Positions 1 to 11,374 of a DNA stretch of 64,000 nucleotides are shown here, piece after piece. The stretch comes from Spodoptera frugiperda (lineage: Eukaryota > Arthropoda > Insecta > Lepidoptera > Noctuidae). The first letter of the stretch is position 1. Each line of letters opens with the position of its first letter. Position numbers and translations under genes: made by a program. The notes beneath the pieces are model-generated. The model was given only the letters and a program-made list of their open reading frames with translations. It made no database searches and had not been told where the DNA came from. The stretch covers positions 6,200,001-6,264,000 of the forward strand of contig NC_064220.1 of the NCBI RefSeq assembly GCF_023101765.2, written 5' to 3'.

Positions 1-61
1 AATGAAGATCACATCATAAATGAACGACTAACAGCAAAACACAATAACACCTCTGGTGTTT

Positions 62-245
62 CTTTTTAAGGGGGAAAATCATCCAGTGACTTCTCCCACT
101 TTGGGCGAGGCGAAAGGGAGTGTCAGACTCTTACTGACTAAAAACCACCCCGTTCCTACTCCTGCTTTTCGAGCCTGAGACTCGGCAACTCGCTAGGTAG
201 TCCGCAGCTCTGGATCAGGCATCAGCCCTACTGGGCCCCGTCTAC
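62..245 (-). mobile_element. 3' tail of an R1-like LINE (5'-truncated)
   Basis: Reverse-complement match to the 3' untranslated end of the R1-like LINE at 10013-11112. It shows the hallmarks 'gactcttactgactaaaaac' and 'tagtccgcagctc' and starts with a short T-run, which is the reversed poly(A). No coding part remains. At least a dozen such tails lie in this window. Confidence 0.8.
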
Positions 246-293
246 GTATAGTCAGTACGGTGTGAACGAGATGTTATGGAAAACTGATAAATT

Positions 294-585
294 ACTGACT
301 CGTTGGTCGAGTGGTTGCACTTGCGACTGCCGAACAAGGGGTCTCGGTTCGATTCCCGGGTCGGGCAAAGCATTACTGGGCTTTTTTCGGTTTCGAAAAT
401 TTCTCGGTAGTAGCACGTAGTCTGGAAACGTGCTCGGTATATGGCAATAGGCTCACCCCCTATTACATCGGACTTATAACACAAATGGTGAAAAGTGGGT
501 GTACATTGCATAGCGGCATTACGTGCCGTAATGTGCAATCTGCCTACCCCTTCGGGGATAAATGGCGTGACGTTGTGTGTGTGTT
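294..585 (+). mobile_element. tRNA-derived SINE (family 1)
   Basis: The head resembles a tRNA promoter, with A-box-like 'ggtcgagtggttgcac' and B-box 'ggttcgattcccgggtc'. The tRNA-unrelated body includes 'attactgggcttttttcgg' and 'ggcaataggctcaccccc'. Related copies lie at 33961-34210, 44397-44895, 57240-57484 and 61357-61590. The tRNA-like fold is degenerate and embedded in the repeat, so this is not a functional tRNA gene. Confidence 0.8.
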
Positions 586-803
586 GATAAATTACGTAAC
601 GCGCGCACAGTCAGCAGCGGACAATATCTACGTTTCGTATGAACGATGCATGCCCTATTTCTTCTGTACCCTAAGGACGGAACCGCGACTATTATAAAAC
701 CGTAGCGTGAGAAACGATAAATGACAAAGATGCAATAATAAACAGCTAGTTGCACAGTTGCTAATCTGTGTCAAGGGTGGTCCACGTCATGTCTGATAAT
801 CTA

Positions 804-999
804 TCTATACTAACATTATAAAGCTGAAGAGTTTCTTTGTTTGTTTAAACGCGCTAATCTCCGGAACTACTGGTCCGATTTCGATTATTCTTTTTGTGTT
901 GGATAGTGCATTTATCGAGGAAGGCTATACGCTATAAATCATCACGCTATGACCAATAGGAGTCAAGTAGAGCGGGTGAAACCGCGCGGAAGTAGCTAT
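804..999 (+). mobile_element. short non-autonomous Helitron
   Basis: Begins TC after an A (803). Its end carries the GC-rich hairpin 'gggtgaaaccgcgcgg' followed by CTAT, a one-base variant of the CTAG terminus. It is the same family as the inverted copy at 3052-3254, which keeps perfect CTAG and A/T target flanks. No coding capacity. Confidence 0.7.
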
Positions 1000-1424
1000 T
1001 TATAATCCTGGCAATTAATAACACTTCCAGTAGTCACTAAGTGCGTAATGAAAGAGAAAAAAATAACAACTAATTTTGACCTCTTTTGTGATTTAAGGCC
1101 ACGTTGTCCACGACACGTTGTTTGACGAATGCATGAAAACCTATACATAACAATGCATGCATGTTATTGACAAATTCACGCATCTACAATTGACAAGTGT
1201 GGGAGAGAGAATGCCTAATATAAATACGCATTCGTGATAATCATGACGCGTCAAATATAGGTCAATAATTATTGGCCTATATAATTATATATTTTTTTTA
1301 TTATTATTGTTATTTTGGCCTATTATAATAGGCCTAAAAAATTTTGGTAGTTACAATCAAGTCCGTGATCTTTATACATTTAACTTGAAATAACAGTTAC
1401 ATAAATTTTCTTGTCCATTTTCAG
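1000..1424. other. AT-rich sequence 5' of the first visible exon of gene A
   Basis: Apart from the branch-point and polypyrimidine region ending in 'ttttcag' at the acceptor, nothing recognisable is seen. If gene A is complete upstream of the window, this is part of its third intron. Confidence 0.4.
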
Positions 1425-2757
1425 ATCGACGATTACCTGGACAGCATTGGCAGACAATATCCTGACGTGGCTACTGTTGTGAACGCTGCTGAGTCCTTCG
1501 AAGGCCGTCCCATCAAGTACGTGAAGATCTCCAATACAAACTTCGAAGATGAGAGCAAACCCGTCATCTTCATTGATGGAGGCATTCACGCCAGGGAATG
1601 GATCGCTCCCCCTACAGTTACCTGGGCTATACATAAACTGGTTGAGGATCTGACCGAAAGCGACCTGTTGGATAACTTCGACTGGATCCTCCTGCCTGTG
1701 GTCAACCCTGATGGATACAAATTCACTTTCAACGGTGTAAGTATATTTTATTATTTTTCGTCACTATTTTCATCAGAAAATTTACTCGTACAATCCAATC
1801 TATCTCTATCTCTCAATATAAAAATAAGTCGGATTTTCCTTCCTGACGCTGTAACTCCAGAAAGGACGAACCGATTTTCACGGTTTTGCATCGTTGCAAA
1901 GGTCTCAGGCTCCGTGAGGTTTATAGCAAAGAAAATTCAGAAACATTCAAGAGAAAAGCAGGAAAACAGGGAAAATCATTGGAGGCGAAAAGGAGTTCGC
2001 TGGGTTTGTTAGTATTTTATAAAAGCTGAGATCTGTAGATAATAATAAAACAATACAATATATGTAGCAAGTGTGTTTAGAGGGCTAACGAGCGCGAGCG
2101 CTTAATGAACGTCAACAAACTTATTAAAAAAACCCATTTGTCTAATTTCAGAACCGATTCTGGCGTAAAACTCGTTCCACTGATCAGAATCCTCTCAGTA
2201 CCGTTTGCCCAGGGGTTGACGTCAACCGAAACTTCGACTTTTACTGGAACAGTGTCGGTACCAGCAACTCTCCATGCTCCGACATTTATGCTGGATCCAG
2301 AGCCTTCTCTGAGGTTGAAACCAGGGTAGTAAGGGATATTTTACACGAGCACCTGCACCGAATCGCCCTTTACATCACCATGCACAGTTTTGGCAGCATG
2401 ATCTTGTATCCTTGGGGACATGATGGTTCCTTATCCTCCAACGCTCTTGGGCTTCACACCGTCGGCGTGGCGATAGCAACTACCATCGACCAACTCTCCT
2501 TACCTAATTTCGCGAAGTACGTAGTTGGTAACTCTGCGCTGGTCCTCAATTACCTTGCGTCAGGAGGAGCTGAAGATTACGCTCATTCGATTGGAGTGCC
2601 CTTGGCTTACACCATGGAATTGCCTGGATTTACCAACACCATGCAGGGGTTCAATCTGGACCCTAGATACATTCAGCAGGTATGCAACGAGACATGGGAA
2701 GGTATTGTAGTCGGAGCTAGAAGAGCTGGTGATCTGTTCAAAAATAAAAGACTGTAA
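1425..2757 (+). CDS. M14A zinc carboxypeptidase, gene A (3' two exons only)
   Basis: Secreted digestive metallocarboxypeptidase that removes C-terminal residues from peptides. Two exons are visible: 1425-1736 (312 nt, donor GTAAGT) and 2152-2757 (606 nt, stop TAA). They encode about 305 residues, essentially the whole M14 catalytic domain. Visible active-site elements are HAREW (Zn ligands H69 and E72, bovine CPA numbering), FWRKTR (R127), VDVNRNF (N144, R145), TMHSFG (H196), Y248 in NYLASG and YTMEL (E270). Residue 255 is Glu (GGAEDY). The exons for signal peptide and propeptide are not found in 1-1424, so they lie upstream of the window or are lost. The exon design (undivided 312-nt exon) and sequence are closest to convergent gene B. 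Family assignment is secure; whether the gene is functional cannot be judged without its 5' end. Confidence 0.9.
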
Positions 2758-3051
2758 ATTATTTATTACTCTTGTGGTTTTATTTTAGTTCGACAAACTG
2801 TATCAATAATTAATCTTTCAAACTTTTACTTTTGTGGTAACAAGTCAGACATTTTATTTCAATCCGTTTAGAATCAGAGATACATTAGGTACGCGTTATA
2901 AATATTTATATAACACAGTGCCATCTTTTGTCATTTTCATGAATTACAACTAATTTAGTTTATATCGATTGAAATATGCAGTTTGCTGCGTATCTCGCTA
3001 GATGGCGTTATATCAAAAAATTAAGTGTGACGTTCTTATAAATATATTATA
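2758..3051. other. 3' flank of gene A
   Basis: AT-rich and non-coding. No canonical AATAAA is obvious close to the stop codon; no other feature is recognised. Confidence 0.4.
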
Positions 3052-3254
3052 CTAGCTACTTCCGCGCGGTTTCACCCGCTCTGGTCGGTTCCTATTAATC
3101 GTAGCGTGATGTTTTATAGCCTATAACTTCCTCGATAAATGTGCTGTACAACACAAAAATAATTATTCAAATCGGACCAGTAGTTCCGGAGATTAGCGCT
3201 TTCAAACAAACAAACAAACAAACAAACTCTTTAGCTTTATAATATTAGTATAGA
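3052..3254 (-). mobile_element. short non-autonomous Helitron, inverted
   Basis: On the minus strand it runs from TC (3254-3253) to CTAG (3055-3052) and is flanked by A and T, the Helitron target dinucleotide. A GC-rich subterminal hairpin ('ccgcgcgg') precedes CTAG. It is the counterpart of the copy at 804-999; the two flank gene A in opposite orientation. A short (AAAC)n run is internal. Confidence 0.75.
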
Positions 3255-3744
3255 TTGTATAGTAAGTCATTTAGTTGTATTGTGATAGTAATTTAGTTCT
3301 ACAACTAGCATAAAATAGCATTACTAGCCAATTTTCGTCACTTCTGTTTTTCAAGGCCTAATAGTGTAGATTTTTTATTTTACATTATTAGAGAAATACA
3401 ACAATTTATTGTATTGTACATTTTGGTAAATTAGTAGTTTATCGGTAAATTAGTCACACTAGTCACGATCTTTTAATTATCTTACGGAAAATACTTTCGG
3501 CAATATATTGATCAAAAATGTTGTGTGTCGTCACTTTTATGTAGGTACGTTTTATACTTAAAAATGACGTATCTAGCTCGCACGCCTAAACTTTAATTCG
3601 TTTTATCTAATTGTTGTTTTCTAATATATCAAAATAAAAAAGTGCCATATCTAAAGAATATGTTTTCATTGTCTAACTCCGTTAGTTTTAAGAATTTTTA
3701 TACCCGTAATGAATCCGTCAAAGTTAAATTATACATATTTTATT
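3255..3744. other. AT-rich spacer between convergent genes A and B
   Basis: No reading frame, RNA gene or recognised repeat is seen. Confidence 0.4.
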
Positions 3745-3962
3745 TATTTTCACTCATGATCGTCTCACTGTAGGGTACAGGCCTCCCTACCTTCCTTCCA
3801 CTCCTCCCTGTATAGAGCTTCCTGCGGCTCATCCTTATTACAGGTATCAAGTTCGTCCCGCCATCTCCTTCTGGGCCTGCCGCGACGTCTGTTGACGTTG
3901 CGTGGGGTCCACTCAGTTGTGAATAGTATTTTAAATAGGTAAGTAAAAAATACAACTATCAT
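3745..3962 (-). mobile_element. C-terminal fragment of an RTE/CR1-like LINE ORF2
   Basis: The minus strand encodes RRRGRPRRRWRDEL followed by a downstream EEWKEGREACTLQ and stop. This pattern is typical of the C-terminus of RTE-type non-LTR retrotransposon polyproteins. Only about 65 codons remain, so it is a 5'-truncated, dead copy. It lies just past the 3' end of gene B. Confidence 0.6.
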
Positions 3963-3983
3963 ATAAATAAAAATGTATATTCA

Positions 3984-3989
3984 TTTATT
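3984..3989 (-). terminator. poly(A) signal of gene B
   Basis: AATAAA on the minus strand, about 150 nt past the TGA of gene B. It is the first canonical signal after the stop codon. Confidence 0.5.
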
Positions 3990-4135
3990 TTACATCAGAT
4001 TTGCACAGTGTACAGGATTGAAAAAGATGACAGTGTTAACATTTTGCATTATTAGATCTGAATAAAAACTATGCAAACTTCTCTGAATAATAAAATGAAC
4101 CTGTAGCATTAGTATACTTAAACTGGAACTATATT

Positions 4136-6940
4136 TCAAACTTGAGCCTTTTTGTTGGCAACAAACAACTCTCCAGCTCTTCTCACACCTACAGTAATAC
4201 CAGCCCAGGTCTCTTGGACGACCTGTTCAATGTAGCGAGGGTCCAAGTGGAAGCCTTCGAAGCCCCAACCAAAACCAGGCAGCTCATAAGTATAGGACAG
4301 AGGCACACCAATGTAATGAGCATAATCTTCTGAAGAGCCAGAAATGCCATACCCAAGAACAAGATTAGAGTTTCCAACCACGTATCTTGGGAAGTGAGAA
4401 AGAGCTTTGTCATGGATAGCATTCGCCATGCTGATGCCAACAGTGTGGAGTCCAAGAGCGTTATTGGACAAGGAACCATCATGACCCCAAGGGTACAGGA
4501 TCATGCTACCGTAACTGTGAATGGTGAGGTACATAGCAGTGCGAGCCAAATGTTCGTGAAGAATATCTCTGACTACTCTAGTTTCCGGTTCTGAGAAGGC
4601 TTCAGTGCCAGGGAAGGTTTCAGTGCAAGGACTCAAGGATGCACCAACGGTGTTCCAGTGGAAATCGTAATTGCGGTTACCATCAGTTCCAACACAGAAT
4701 GGAAGTCTAGGGTGCGGGGAACGAGTCTTACGCCACATTCGGTCCTAAAATCAGAAAATTATATATTTAATGACTTGCAATGGTTTTATTGTAGAGTTGC
4801 TTTGATAATATTATCATTAACTGAGATAAAACTAAAGACAATGCAAGCGATAGATTTGGTTATACTTACGTCGGTGAAAGTGTACACATAGCCATCAGGG
4901 TTGACCACAGGCAGGAGGATCCAGTCGAAGTTATCCAAAAGGTCACTCTCTGTAAGATCTTCTACCAGTTTGTGAATGGCGTAGGTGACGGTAGGAGGAG
5001 AGATCCATTCCCTGGCGTGAATGCCTCCATCAATGAAGATGACGGGTTTGCTCTCATCTTCGAAGTTTGTATTGGAGATCTTCACGTACTTGATGGGACG
5101 GCCTTCGAAGGACTTGCCACCAGTCACGACAGTAGCAACGTCAGGGTACTCAGCACCAATGTAGTCTAGGTAGGCGTCAATCTACAAAATAGGAATTTAC
5201 TTAAAGTAACACAAATTTTCTCTATTAAAACTATTGAGACAGTGGGTTAAATTTCGCCACTAAAATAATTCTCATGTATTTTTCTACTAACTGGTTTAAA
5301 AATAAATATTATTCTGCATAAAAGTTATACTCTGCAGTTACGAATGTTTCGGAAAACCTACCACTTCGAGTTCTTGGTAATTGTCGTAAGGAAACTGACG
5401 ACCTCCATTCCTGGCTGCTGAGGAGCTTTTTTGCATCTCAATAAGATAGTCGTCCAAGTCGAGTTGCCTGAAATAATAAATATTGTCCACGATTAATAGG
5501 TAATAGTATCTACAACAAAATACGTTTCTTTAACATACTTACCCTGAGTCCCCAACAACCCTTAAATTCCTAACCCTCAAAAAGCTGGCAACGCACTTGT
5601 AACGCCTCTGGTGTTTCAAGTGTCCATGGACTGCGGCGATTGCTTACCATCAGGTGATCCGTCTGCTTGTTTATACCATAAAAAATACTTTTACAGTAAA
5701 GTAAATTGGTATAATAAATTTTGGCACGTTTATAAGTAATGTTTCTATTTGGAACATAAGGCACTTTACTATGTATGCTATCCAAACCATAAAATGCTCA
5801 GTATTGCTTAACTTGGGTGTTGCTTAAGTATTCGGGTGGGTTCATATCTGACGGAACATGCGACGCATAATATTGGTCGCGTAACGCCAGAACAGACAAA
5901 TGTATAGAAAAACAATTGACCGTTCACACTCAACAGATGATACGTTAGTGCGATCGATGATACGCTCGACGCGACGTATTAAACGTCAGAATTCAGATAT
6001 GAATCCACCCTAACACCTTATAATAAAAAATCAAATACATATAACTAAAGCAGTAAAACGAAATATTACACGGATCTTACTTTTTCACATCATCAGCATG
6101 AATTTTGTAAGAGATGCCAGCAGCTTCGATTTCCTTGATGAAACCAGCTTGGTGTTGAGGCTTCACCAGGACTACACCTTCGCGGTTCACGAGTGGGTGA
6201 GACAAGAAGTCCAGTTCATATTTCTCAATCAAAGGTCTCAGGACCTCAGACTGTTCTGTGGTGGTGACTCCTACATAGTAGGATTTCCATCTGAAATGAA
6301 ATCGTTTATTAGTTTAAGTATTATAATTATGTTTACGAAGAAAATTAAAAAAAATGATGCATAAGCTTGCCTATCACATATAATATAAGTCATATCGGTT
6401 TTTAACTGTCCCACAAAAGGATCTAGGAAATGTTGGTCGCCATAATATTGTTTCAACGCAGATCGGCTATCACAGATTTCAGGCTATTGAGGAAATTTTC
6501 GAAACTCATGAAATGGAAACGGTAATCAATGAAGATGGTGTTAAAAATGCAGTAGGAACTATCAAAGTGTGTCGCGGAATACTACTCATATAAATGAGCC
6601 TCTAGCATGGCTTGAAACTAGTCGAGATCCTCATCAAACAGTTGTGTTAGTAAGCAGATAACATAATAAATGATCAAAATGAATTTATTTTGATCACACA
6701 AGAACAAAAAAGTAAATGGTGTAATTACAGAAATGACTTGTAGCACCTATAATGGTAAAAACAACAATCTTATTGGTCAAAGTACAACTAGACTTCAAAC
6801 CATAAAAAATATAGGTGAAGATGAATGAAATGATAGGAATGCCAATATATGAATGAATAGAAAAGAGACACTAACCCAATATACTTTTCATGCTTGGCAT
6901 AAGCCAAGGCTAGTAGGGTCACCACTATGAGGAATTTCAT
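4136..6940 (-). CDS. M14A zinc carboxypeptidase, gene B (complete, 5 exons)
   Basis: Complete zymogen of 433 residues. Exons on the minus strand are 6940-6876 (65 nt, phase 2), 6290-6081 (210 nt), 5467-5362 (106 nt), 5181-4870 (312 nt) and 4744-4136 (609 nt, TGA), all with GT/AG borders. Exon 1 encodes a signal peptide (MKFLIVVTLLALAYA). Exon 2 is the Propep_M14 domain. Exon 3 holds the activation segment, where a trypsin-like cut after Arg in ARNGGR is plausible. The catalytic domain shows HAREW, MWRKTR, GNRNYD, TIHSYG, Y248 and YTYEL. Residue 255 is Glu (SSEDY), which by analogy with carboxypeptidase B may favour basic C-termini; that is inference. The start is the only ATG followed by a signal sequence, and GATA sites lie 65 to 70 nt upstream. 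It converges on gene A and is its closest relative here. Confidence 0.93.
5541..5690 (-). repeat. dispersed repeat C fragment in intron 2 of gene B
   Basis: Shares 'gtgtccatgg' and 'gcttaccatcaggtgatccg' with about ten other copies in the window, the longest being 11375-11695 and 44130-44400. The family looks like a roughly 300-bp non-autonomous element. Its class is not determined from the sequence alone. Confidence 0.7.
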
Positions 6941-6989
6941 TTTGACAATGCCCGTGTTCCAATTACTATCGAAATAAATATAATTGTGT

Positions 6990-7020
6990 AAAATGATAAA
7001 AAGCCTTATCCAACAGATAG
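6990..7020 (-). promoter_or_regulatory. GATA-rich upstream region of gene B
   Basis: The minus strand carries GATAAG (7010-7005), with further TATC/GATA cores close by. It lies 50 to 80 nt upstream of the ATG, where genes C to F also have GATAAG. GATA factors drive insect midgut genes; binding here is inferred. Confidence 0.45.
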
Positions 7021-7204
7021 ATTAAGACATTAAGCACTGATAACAAAATAAGGGGTTGAGTAATACTTAATATGATTAATCGGTATTTTTGTTTGCGTCC
7101 AATGATTCACATTAATTCATTCATGGAAGAAGGTAACTTATATATGACTGTCTGTTTGATTGTAACCCTTTTTTTAAATTATAAAAAATATAATTGTATT
7201 ATTC

Positions 7205-7440
7205 ATCATCTTCATCATTATCATATCAGCTACAAGACGTCTACTGCTGAATATAGGTCTCCCCCAATGACTTTCAGAGAGGCCGGTTGGAACCGACCTA
7301 CATCCAGCGGCTCCCTGCGACCGTAATTAGATCGTCTGTCTACCTTGTCGATGGACGTCCTACGCTGCGCTTGCCAGTACGGGACCTCCACTCGACCACC
7401 ATTCTGCCCCAGCAGCCAACGGTACTCCGCGTTGTATATT
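7205..7440 (-). mobile_element. RTE-like LINE 3' end
   Basis: On the minus strand the residues QRRTSIDKVD and a terminal GGDLYSAVDVL match, in other frames, the C-terminus and 3' end commonly seen in lepidopteran RTE-type LINEs. The frame is broken. A (CAT)n-rich tail adjoins at 7203-7225. Confidence 0.55.
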
Positions 7441-8298
7441 ATCATTGTAAAAGTAAAATACCTGCTCAAGCAAGACAAATGGCAAAATATGTAAAAAAGT
7501 GAATGTATAAGATTATGACACAGGATAGGATTGTGACAGTCCCTTTGGCTTCCTCAAATGTAAGGCTACATTAGAACGTTCCTCATTGATTTCAAAATCA
7601 AGAGAGATTTATAAGTAAACATTTTTTAATCATTGATAAGATTTTTATTTCGACAATAGGGATAACGGACGGTATATGAAAATCAAAAATCTACTTAGAC
7701 CGTCAGATAGGTAATGAAAAAATAATTGACACGTATTTATTTATTTTTCATATAAGATAACAATAAACAAGATAACACTTAAATAAAACGAATCAAAATT
7801 TAGGAGTGCGAGCAAATACGTCATTTCTGCGTATAAAATGTACCTAGAAGACTAAGTGACTTTACGCGATATTTTAAATCCATCTTCAAAAGTAAGTTTC
7901 CGTAAGAAAATAAAAAAAATTAAGGGGCATTGCCAAGCAAACAAACCCGTGGACAACAACTGGTACTATAGGTAAAGTTAATTACTGTACCTAAGTCTAA
8001 TGAATAACGATTATACTATCAAGAATTAGCAGTATCGCCGCCTTAGTCATAATCAATGATTATATTAATTTCTGTTAATCCTTTTAATTTGTTCATTTTG
8101 ATATTTTCAGTTAGCCGTTAGTCGTAGGCACGCGACTGTTATTTACTTTTTGATCGTCATTGACTTAAGAATCGTTTCCTGGCTTTCTTTACTTGCCTTA
8201 TTAAAAATAGTCTGATTACGGATCTCACAAAGCATTGTAGTTCCTTTGGTTTTACGACTCTTCATTCTTGTTCAAATAAAACAAAAGTCAAGCTCCAT
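7441..8298. other. AT-rich intergenic sequence, nothing recognised
   Basis: No exon-like segment, RNA gene or match to the repeat families of the window was seen in this stretch. Confidence 0.4.
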
Positions 8299-8873
8299 GA
8301 TACGCACACTGCGAGGACCGCCCGGAGGATACGGTCGCGGTGTGCCCTGCGTGGGCTGAGCACCGCCGTGTCCTCAGGGATGTGGTCGGCGACTATGACC
8401 TCTAGCGTCCGGCATTGGTACAAGCTATGGTGCGGAGCGAGGGGGACTGGGTGGGACGCCGTCTCCTCCTTCTGCGAAGCAGTCATGCTAGCTAAGGAGG
8501 AGGCGGAGCGCGTGAGAGAATAAACCTCCGCACGCCCCAGCCGTCGCGAGAGACACTTCGGGCGTCGGGGATCGCGGGACGATCTCCGGCCACCGTAAGT
8601 GCGGGCCTGCGGATGGCGAGCAAGGGTAGCTCACCGCCCGAACAGAACCAGACCTCCGCGCGCGCCTCAAAGAGCCATCAGACCACCACAGATGGGCCCC
8701 AGTAGGACTGATGCCTGATCCGGAGCTGCGGACTACCGCGGGTTTACCGGGGCTCCGGTTCAAAAAGCAGGAGTAGGAACGGGGTGGTTTTTAGTCAGTA
8801 AGAGTCTGACACTCCCTCTCGCCTCGCACAAGGCGGGAAAAGTCATTAGTTTTTTTTCCCCTGAAAAAAAAAC
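8299..8873 (+). mobile_element. R1-like LINE, 5'-truncated and degenerate
   Basis: Parallels 10504-11100 of the better copy. It starts inside the C-terminal zinc-knuckle coding region (around 'gaccgcccggagga'), continues through the last ORF2 codons, which now carry indels and an early stop, and ends with the shared 3' tail and an A-rich run near 8865. Confidence 0.8.
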
Positions 8874-9185
8874 ATAGCATAGCTCCCATGGTTAGCAGCT
8901 CAGGTTTACTAGAGAACGCTGCTTTTTGGTTTCCGTCAACTAAGGTAATCTCAATGTCGGCTATGAAACAAATTCATGATTTTGAAATAAAATGCTTTCT
9001 GTTTTTTAAAATAAATGTAATATTGATATGATAACAATTTACAAAAAAAAAAAAACTCAGACCAGACAGATATGTCCTAATTAAATAAGCGACTTGGTAT
9101 TACATGGATCTCGCAAAAAATTTACAGTAGAAAAACTGAGGTTCGAGACTTGGTCTTTTTACAGTTTTTATGATGGTTACACATT

Positions 9186-9392
9186 TGACTGCACAGTTGG
9201 TGCGGTGACTGAGCAACTGGCAGCCGCGCAACGGGTAGCGGGTTCGATTCCCGCACGGAGCAACTCTTTCTGTGATCCACAAATTGTTGTTTCGGGTCTG
9301 GGTGTCATGTGCATGTGAAATTGTATGTTTGTAAACGCACCCACGACACAGGAGAAAATCATAGAGTGGGGCAACATTTTAAAAAAAAACCC
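9186..9392 (+). mobile_element. tRNA-derived SINE (family 2)
   Basis: Head with B-box 'gggttcgattcccgcacgg'. The body is 'tgtttcgggtctgggtgtca' and 'cgcacccacgacacagg', with an A-run at the 3' end. Copies recur at 12327, 18757, 26193, 36216, 37937 and 56602. Confidence 0.8.
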
Positions 9393-9439
9393 GAACAATT
9401 AAAACGATAATGACTAAATAACGTTGACACGTGACAATT

Positions 9440-9999
9440 AATCATCCATTACAAACGAGTTTGTTATCGGATTACAAACATTATAACAAATCGGAAAATC
9501 TCATTATCATTACTAGATACTTGATAAATAATCCACTGAGATAGCGGCAGATGTCGCTTCTGACGTTTATGGTCGACTACCGTTCTCACTTTTACTTGTC
9601 CTAAAATATGGATCATTCGTGCTAGTGAAATATTATTTGGAAATAAAAATAGAATTATAAAAAAGGACATAGACAAACAGTAAAGGGAAACATCGTGTAG
9701 AAACCCGGGCTTACAGTTTCTAATTATAAGTTTGAAATTGTCAACCCGCATTGAGCAAACATGGTGATTAATGCTCAAACCTTCTCCGTACGAGAAGAGT
9801 CCTTTGGTCATACCCTGCTGAAAATTGACTCGGGTGTGGCGACACCTGACAAGGGACAGATGTCAAGTCCGACATAGACCATCGACGACCAAATCAACGG
9901 ATGACGTCATAAATATCCTGCATCGCACATGTGAAGTTTACTTGTGAATAAACATGGATAGAAAATCCATACAAACAACAGTTGGCAGAAAGCACGCCA
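9440..9999 (+). repeat. upstream flank of gene C, paralogous to 17310-18150 and 24815-25713
   Basis: Contains 'ttatcggattacaaacatta', 'gatagcggcagatgtcgctt' and 'aacgtcataaa'-type segments that recur in order upstream of D and E. It marks the ancient limits of the tandem gene unit. No gene is seen. Confidence 0.75.
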
Positions 10000-10012
10000 G
10001 GCAAGATCACCT

Positions 10013-10802
10013 GATCGTGCGGTCCATGGCCCTCTACGGAGCCCCTGTGTGGGCGCCGAACCTGATGCGGCGGCCAGCCCGGGCGCTGCTCACGTCCCAG
10101 AGGGTCATGGCCATTCGAGTGATCCGCGGATATCGCACGATCTCCGGAGAGGCGGCTAACCTCCTTGCCGGACTCCCGCCGTGGGATTTGGAGGCGAAGG
10201 TGCTCGCGCGCGTCTTTAGTTTGCGCGCCGACGCGCGTCGCCGGGGCGAAACTCCACTGCCGCGCCAGATTAGTGCGTGGCGGGACGAGCTCCGGCGCGA
10301 TCTCATGGCGGAATGGCAACAGCGACTGTCGCAACCGAGGGCTGGGCTCGCTGTCATTGCAGCGGTAAGTCCCCTCTTTGAGGAGTGGCTAGAGAGGCGC
10401 CACGGCGTCCTCACCTACCGCCTGACGCAGGTGCTTATCGGACATGGAAGCTTCGGTAGGTTCCTGTTTCTGATTGGGCGGGAGGAAACGCCCGGGTGTC
10501 ATCACTGCGAAGACCGCCCGGAGGACACGGTGGAACATACGCTTGCGGTCTGCCCTGCGTGGGCTGAGCACCGCCGTGTCCTCAGGGATGTGGTCGGCGA
10601 CGGCACCCTCTCGCGTCCGGCACTGATACAAGCCATGGTGCGGAGCGAGGGGGACTGGGATGCCGTCTCCTCCTTCTGCGAAGCAGTCATGCTAGCTAAG
10701 GAGGAGGCGGGGCGCGTGAGAGAACGAACCTCTTCACGCCCCAGCCGTCGCGAGAGACACTCCGGGCGTCGGGGATCGCGCGACGATCTCCGGCCACCGT
10801 AA
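10013..10802 (+). pseudogene. C-terminal part of R1-like LINE ORF2 (reverse transcriptase polyprotein)
   Basis: An uninterrupted frame of about 260 codons, opened by 5' truncation (the frame continues upstream into host DNA, with a chance ATG at 9954). It covers the region after the RT domain, with SMALYGAPVWA and the C-terminal zinc-knuckle-like CHHCEDRPEDTVEHTLAVC (C-x2-C-x8-H-x4-C) typical of R1/jockey-group LINEs. The catalytic RT motifs are absent, so it cannot move on its own. The open frame and high GC against AT-rich surroundings suggest a recent insertion. Confidence 0.8.
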
Positions 10803-11112
10803 GTGCGGGTCTGCGGATGACGAGCAAGGGTAGCTCGCCGCCCGACCAGAACCAGACCCGTGCGTGCGGCGCGTCGCGTTCTGCGCGCGCCTCAAAGAGC
10901 CATCAGACCACCACAGATGGGGCCCAGTAGGGCTGATGCCTAATCCGGAGCTGCGGACAACCTAGCGGGTTTACCGGGGCTCCGGCTCGACGGGCAGGAG
11001 TAGGAACGGGGTGGTTTTTAGTCAGTAAGAGTCTGACACTCCCTCTCGCCTCGCCCAAGGCGGGAGAAGTCATTGGATGATTTTCCACCCTAAAAAAAAA
11101 AAAAAAAAAAAA
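10013..11112 (+). mobile_element. R1-like non-LTR retrotransposon, 5'-truncated, with target-site duplication
   Basis: Bounded by a 13-bp imperfect direct repeat, 'ggcaagatcacct' (10000-10012) and 'ggcatgatcacct' (11113-11125), and ended by a long A-run (11092-11112). The orthologous unit 1 sequence near 18475 ('ggcataatcacctcacct') shows the unoccupied site. Its 3' UTR is the source sequence for most short tails in this window. The contents are the C-terminal part of ORF2 plus the full 3' UTR. Confidence 0.9.
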
Positions 11113-11289
11113 GGCATGATCACCTCGCCTGGTCGGAGGATCCTCCTTTTCTTAGGGAACTTTACTCTCTGTTCCATAAACGGGCAATGTATTTTACACC
11201 CAAGCAGTTCATCTAAAAAAACTCAAAGAAGTAAAAGACTCTCTTTACGTTTATTTTACCATTTTTTATATTAAACGTTGCCTCTCTTT

Positions 11290-11370
11290 GAGTTGGGAAA
11301 ATCATCCAATGACTCTCCAGCCTTGGGTGAGGTGACAGAGTGTCAGACTCTTACTGACTTAATACCACCC
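11290..11370 (-). mobile_element. R1-like LINE 3' tail remnant
   Basis: Short diverged copy showing 'ggaaaatcatccaatgac' and 'gtgtcagactcttactgac'. Confidence 0.6.
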
Positions 11371-11374
11371 TATT

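Noticed and set aside
1467..2012. Single 181-codon protein at 1467-2012
   Set aside because: The part after 1736 is intron: a GTAAGT donor follows AACGGT and the downstream residues have no M14 similarity.
9954..10012. ATG at 9954 as a genuine start for the R1-like frame
   Set aside because: It lies in host flank before the target-site duplication; the frame is open there by chance.
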